Source: an uncultured Muribaculaceae bacterium
GTDB taxonomy: Bacteria > Bacteroidota > Bacteroidia > Bacteroidales > Muribaculaceae
Assembly (NCBI GenBank): GCA_910584185.1
Contig: CAJTYC010000057.1
Location: 1-17,179, forward strand
Direction: 5' to 3'
DNA: 17,179 nt
Of the stretch, positions 16,356-17,179 are shown one piece after another. The position numbers were made by a program, and so were the translations under genes. Under the pieces are notes generated by a model that was given only the letters and a program-made list of their open reading frames with translations, had not been told where the DNA came from and made no database searches. Every line of letters begins with the position of its first letter. The stretch's first letter is position 1.

Positions 16356-16991
16356 ATGAAGACTTCACAAATTCTTAATATCCTGTTGGCCGGTGCGCTT
16401 GTAATACTCTCTATCAAAATCGTATTTGATAGCAAAAAAAGTGCTGAAAACGGTGTGCCTGAAGAGGGGGTCATTGAAACAATAATGACCAGAACCAGCA
16501 TACGTGATTTTCAAAATAAGCCTATAGAAGAAGAAAAGGTAGAGACAATGCTGCGTGCCGCGATGGCTGCTCCTACTGCCGTCAACAAGCAGCCATGGCG
16601 TTTCATCGTAATCAAAGACAAGAAGACCTTGAAGGCCATTTCAGAAAATTTCAATTCGATGAAAATGGCGGAAAAGGCTCCTCTTGCAATAGTGGTTTGC
16701 GGTGATTTAAATGCTACACTGGAGGGTGAAGGTACCGAGTATTGGGTGCAAGATGCTTCGGCTGCAACTGAAAATCTACTTCTCGCCGCCCATTCGCTTG
16801 GATTAGGGGCCGTATGGTGTGGCATATACCCCATTAAGCAGCGTGTTGGCCAGCTTAAGGACATGCTCGCCATTCCCGACAGCATCGTACCGTTGAATGT
16901 AATACCTATCGGTTATCCGGCTGAGAATCCCGAACCGAAGGATAAATGGAATCCTTCGAAGATTCACTACGAGAAGTGGACAGAAAATTGA
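16356..16991 (+). CDS. Nitroreductase-family flavoprotein with an N-terminal membrane anchor
   Basis: 211 residues. A hydrophobic segment at about 6-24 (ILNILLAGALVILSIKIVF) precedes a complete nitroreductase fold: RTSIRDF (46-52, FMN phosphate), AAPTAVNKQPWRF (71-83), DASAATENLLLAAHSLGLGA (133-152) and IGYP (185-188). The family uses FMN to reduce nitro compounds, quinones or other acceptors, usually with NAD(P)H in the cytosol. The anchor, with no lipobox cysteine, suggests export or attachment to the outer face of the inner membrane, where NAD(P)H is absent. The gene is coupled to the NosR-like protein, which could be its electron donor (inference). Native substrate unknown. Confidence 0.88.
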   Translation: MKTSQILNILLAGALVILSIKIVFDSKKSAENGVPEEGVIETIMTRTSIRDFQNKPIEEEKVETMLRAAMAAPTAVNKQPWRFIVIKDKKTLKAISENFNSMKMAEKAPLAIVVCGDLNATLEGEGTEYWVQDASAATENLLLAAHSLGLGAVWCGIYPIKQRVGQLKDMLAIPDSIVPLNVIPIGYPAENPEPKDKWNPSKIHYEKWTEN

Positions 16992-17013
16992 TTTGAAGCC
17001 GTCCCATAAATAC

Positions 17014-17058
17014 AAGCGTCCCATAAATCATAGCTAAGAAATGATTTATGGGACGCTT
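17014..17058 (+). terminator. 18-bp perfect hairpin after the nitroreductase
   Basis: Arms at 17014-17031 and 17041-17058 are perfect complements around a 9-base loop; AGTTTGTAGTTTTG follows. An extra direct copy of the 11-mer GTCCCATAAAT at 17001-17011 could compete for the right arm. It starts 22 bases past the nitroreductase stop and probably ends the operon. Confidence 0.6.
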
Positions 17059-17179
17059 AGTTTGTAGTTTTGCGAAGTACATGCTGCAAAGATACAACCT
17101 TTCTCCGACACCCGTGGGTATTACAGTAAGCACTAACTGAAGTACACCTTTTAGAGGTTGTAGCTTGGTTGTAATTTTG

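Noticed and set aside
17014..17058. CRISPR-like repeat at the right edge
   Set aside because: Only two direct copies of an 11-mer plus an inverted one, with no regular spacers or cas genes. A hairpin terminator explains it.
16906..17133. 75-codon leftward frame at the right edge
   Set aside because: It runs through the perfect hairpin and antisense into the nitroreductase 3' end, and no family is recognised.

Overview
The window looks like a Bacteroidales chromosome, most like Muribaculaceae or a related gut lineage (inference from protein flavour and promoter style; no marker gene can be searched here). Supporting signs are promoters of the TTTG / TAnnTTTG type, weak Shine-Dalgarno sequences, a CfxA/CepA-like class A beta-lactamase, a PPi-dependent phosphofructokinase, an EFR1-type ferredoxin and a Bacteroidetes-style tyrosine integrase.

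Left edge (1-409): the first 46 codons of a tyrosine recombinase run off the window. They are preceded by an array of five TGTACAC boxes and a 19-bp perfect hairpin. This looks like one end of an integrative element lying against the 3' end of ppdK. Core block (410-10259): ppdK (minus) is divergent from an rlmD-mscS pair (plus). mscS converges, with overlapping stop codons, on a stand-alone ThiF/MoeB-like adenylyltransferase (minus). A glutamine synthetase (minus) is divergent from pfp (plus). PPDK and PFP are both pyrophosphate-linked glycolytic enzymes.

Accessory block (10362-16991): this part is visibly more A+T-rich and mixed. It holds an EFR1 flavodoxin/ferredoxin protein whose reading frame seems extended by a 9-A run, then a tight two-gene unit made of a polynucleotide-kinase-like P-loop protein and a bacterial Thg1-like 3'-5' polymerase. 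That unit has its own consensus promoter and is the best candidate for an under-described system, RNA 5'-end healing. After it come a broken TolC remnant, a short DUF4405-like membrane cytochrome, a class A beta-lactamase, an unassigned gene fragment, an Asp/Phe-rich small protein, and a coupled pair: a NosR-like flavinylated FMN-binding iron-sulphur membrane protein and a membrane-anchored nitroreductase. The pair suggests electron transfer across the membrane to an extracytosolic nitroreductase.

Two about 94%-identical, about 180-bp foldback repeats (8227-8408 and 14689-14868) share 26-bp terminal inverted repeats, a central palindrome and TA at both ends. They look like a MITE family. Copy 1 lies in the probable mRNA leader of glutamine synthetase. 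The right edge (16992-17179) has an 18-bp perfect hairpin and no credible gene.
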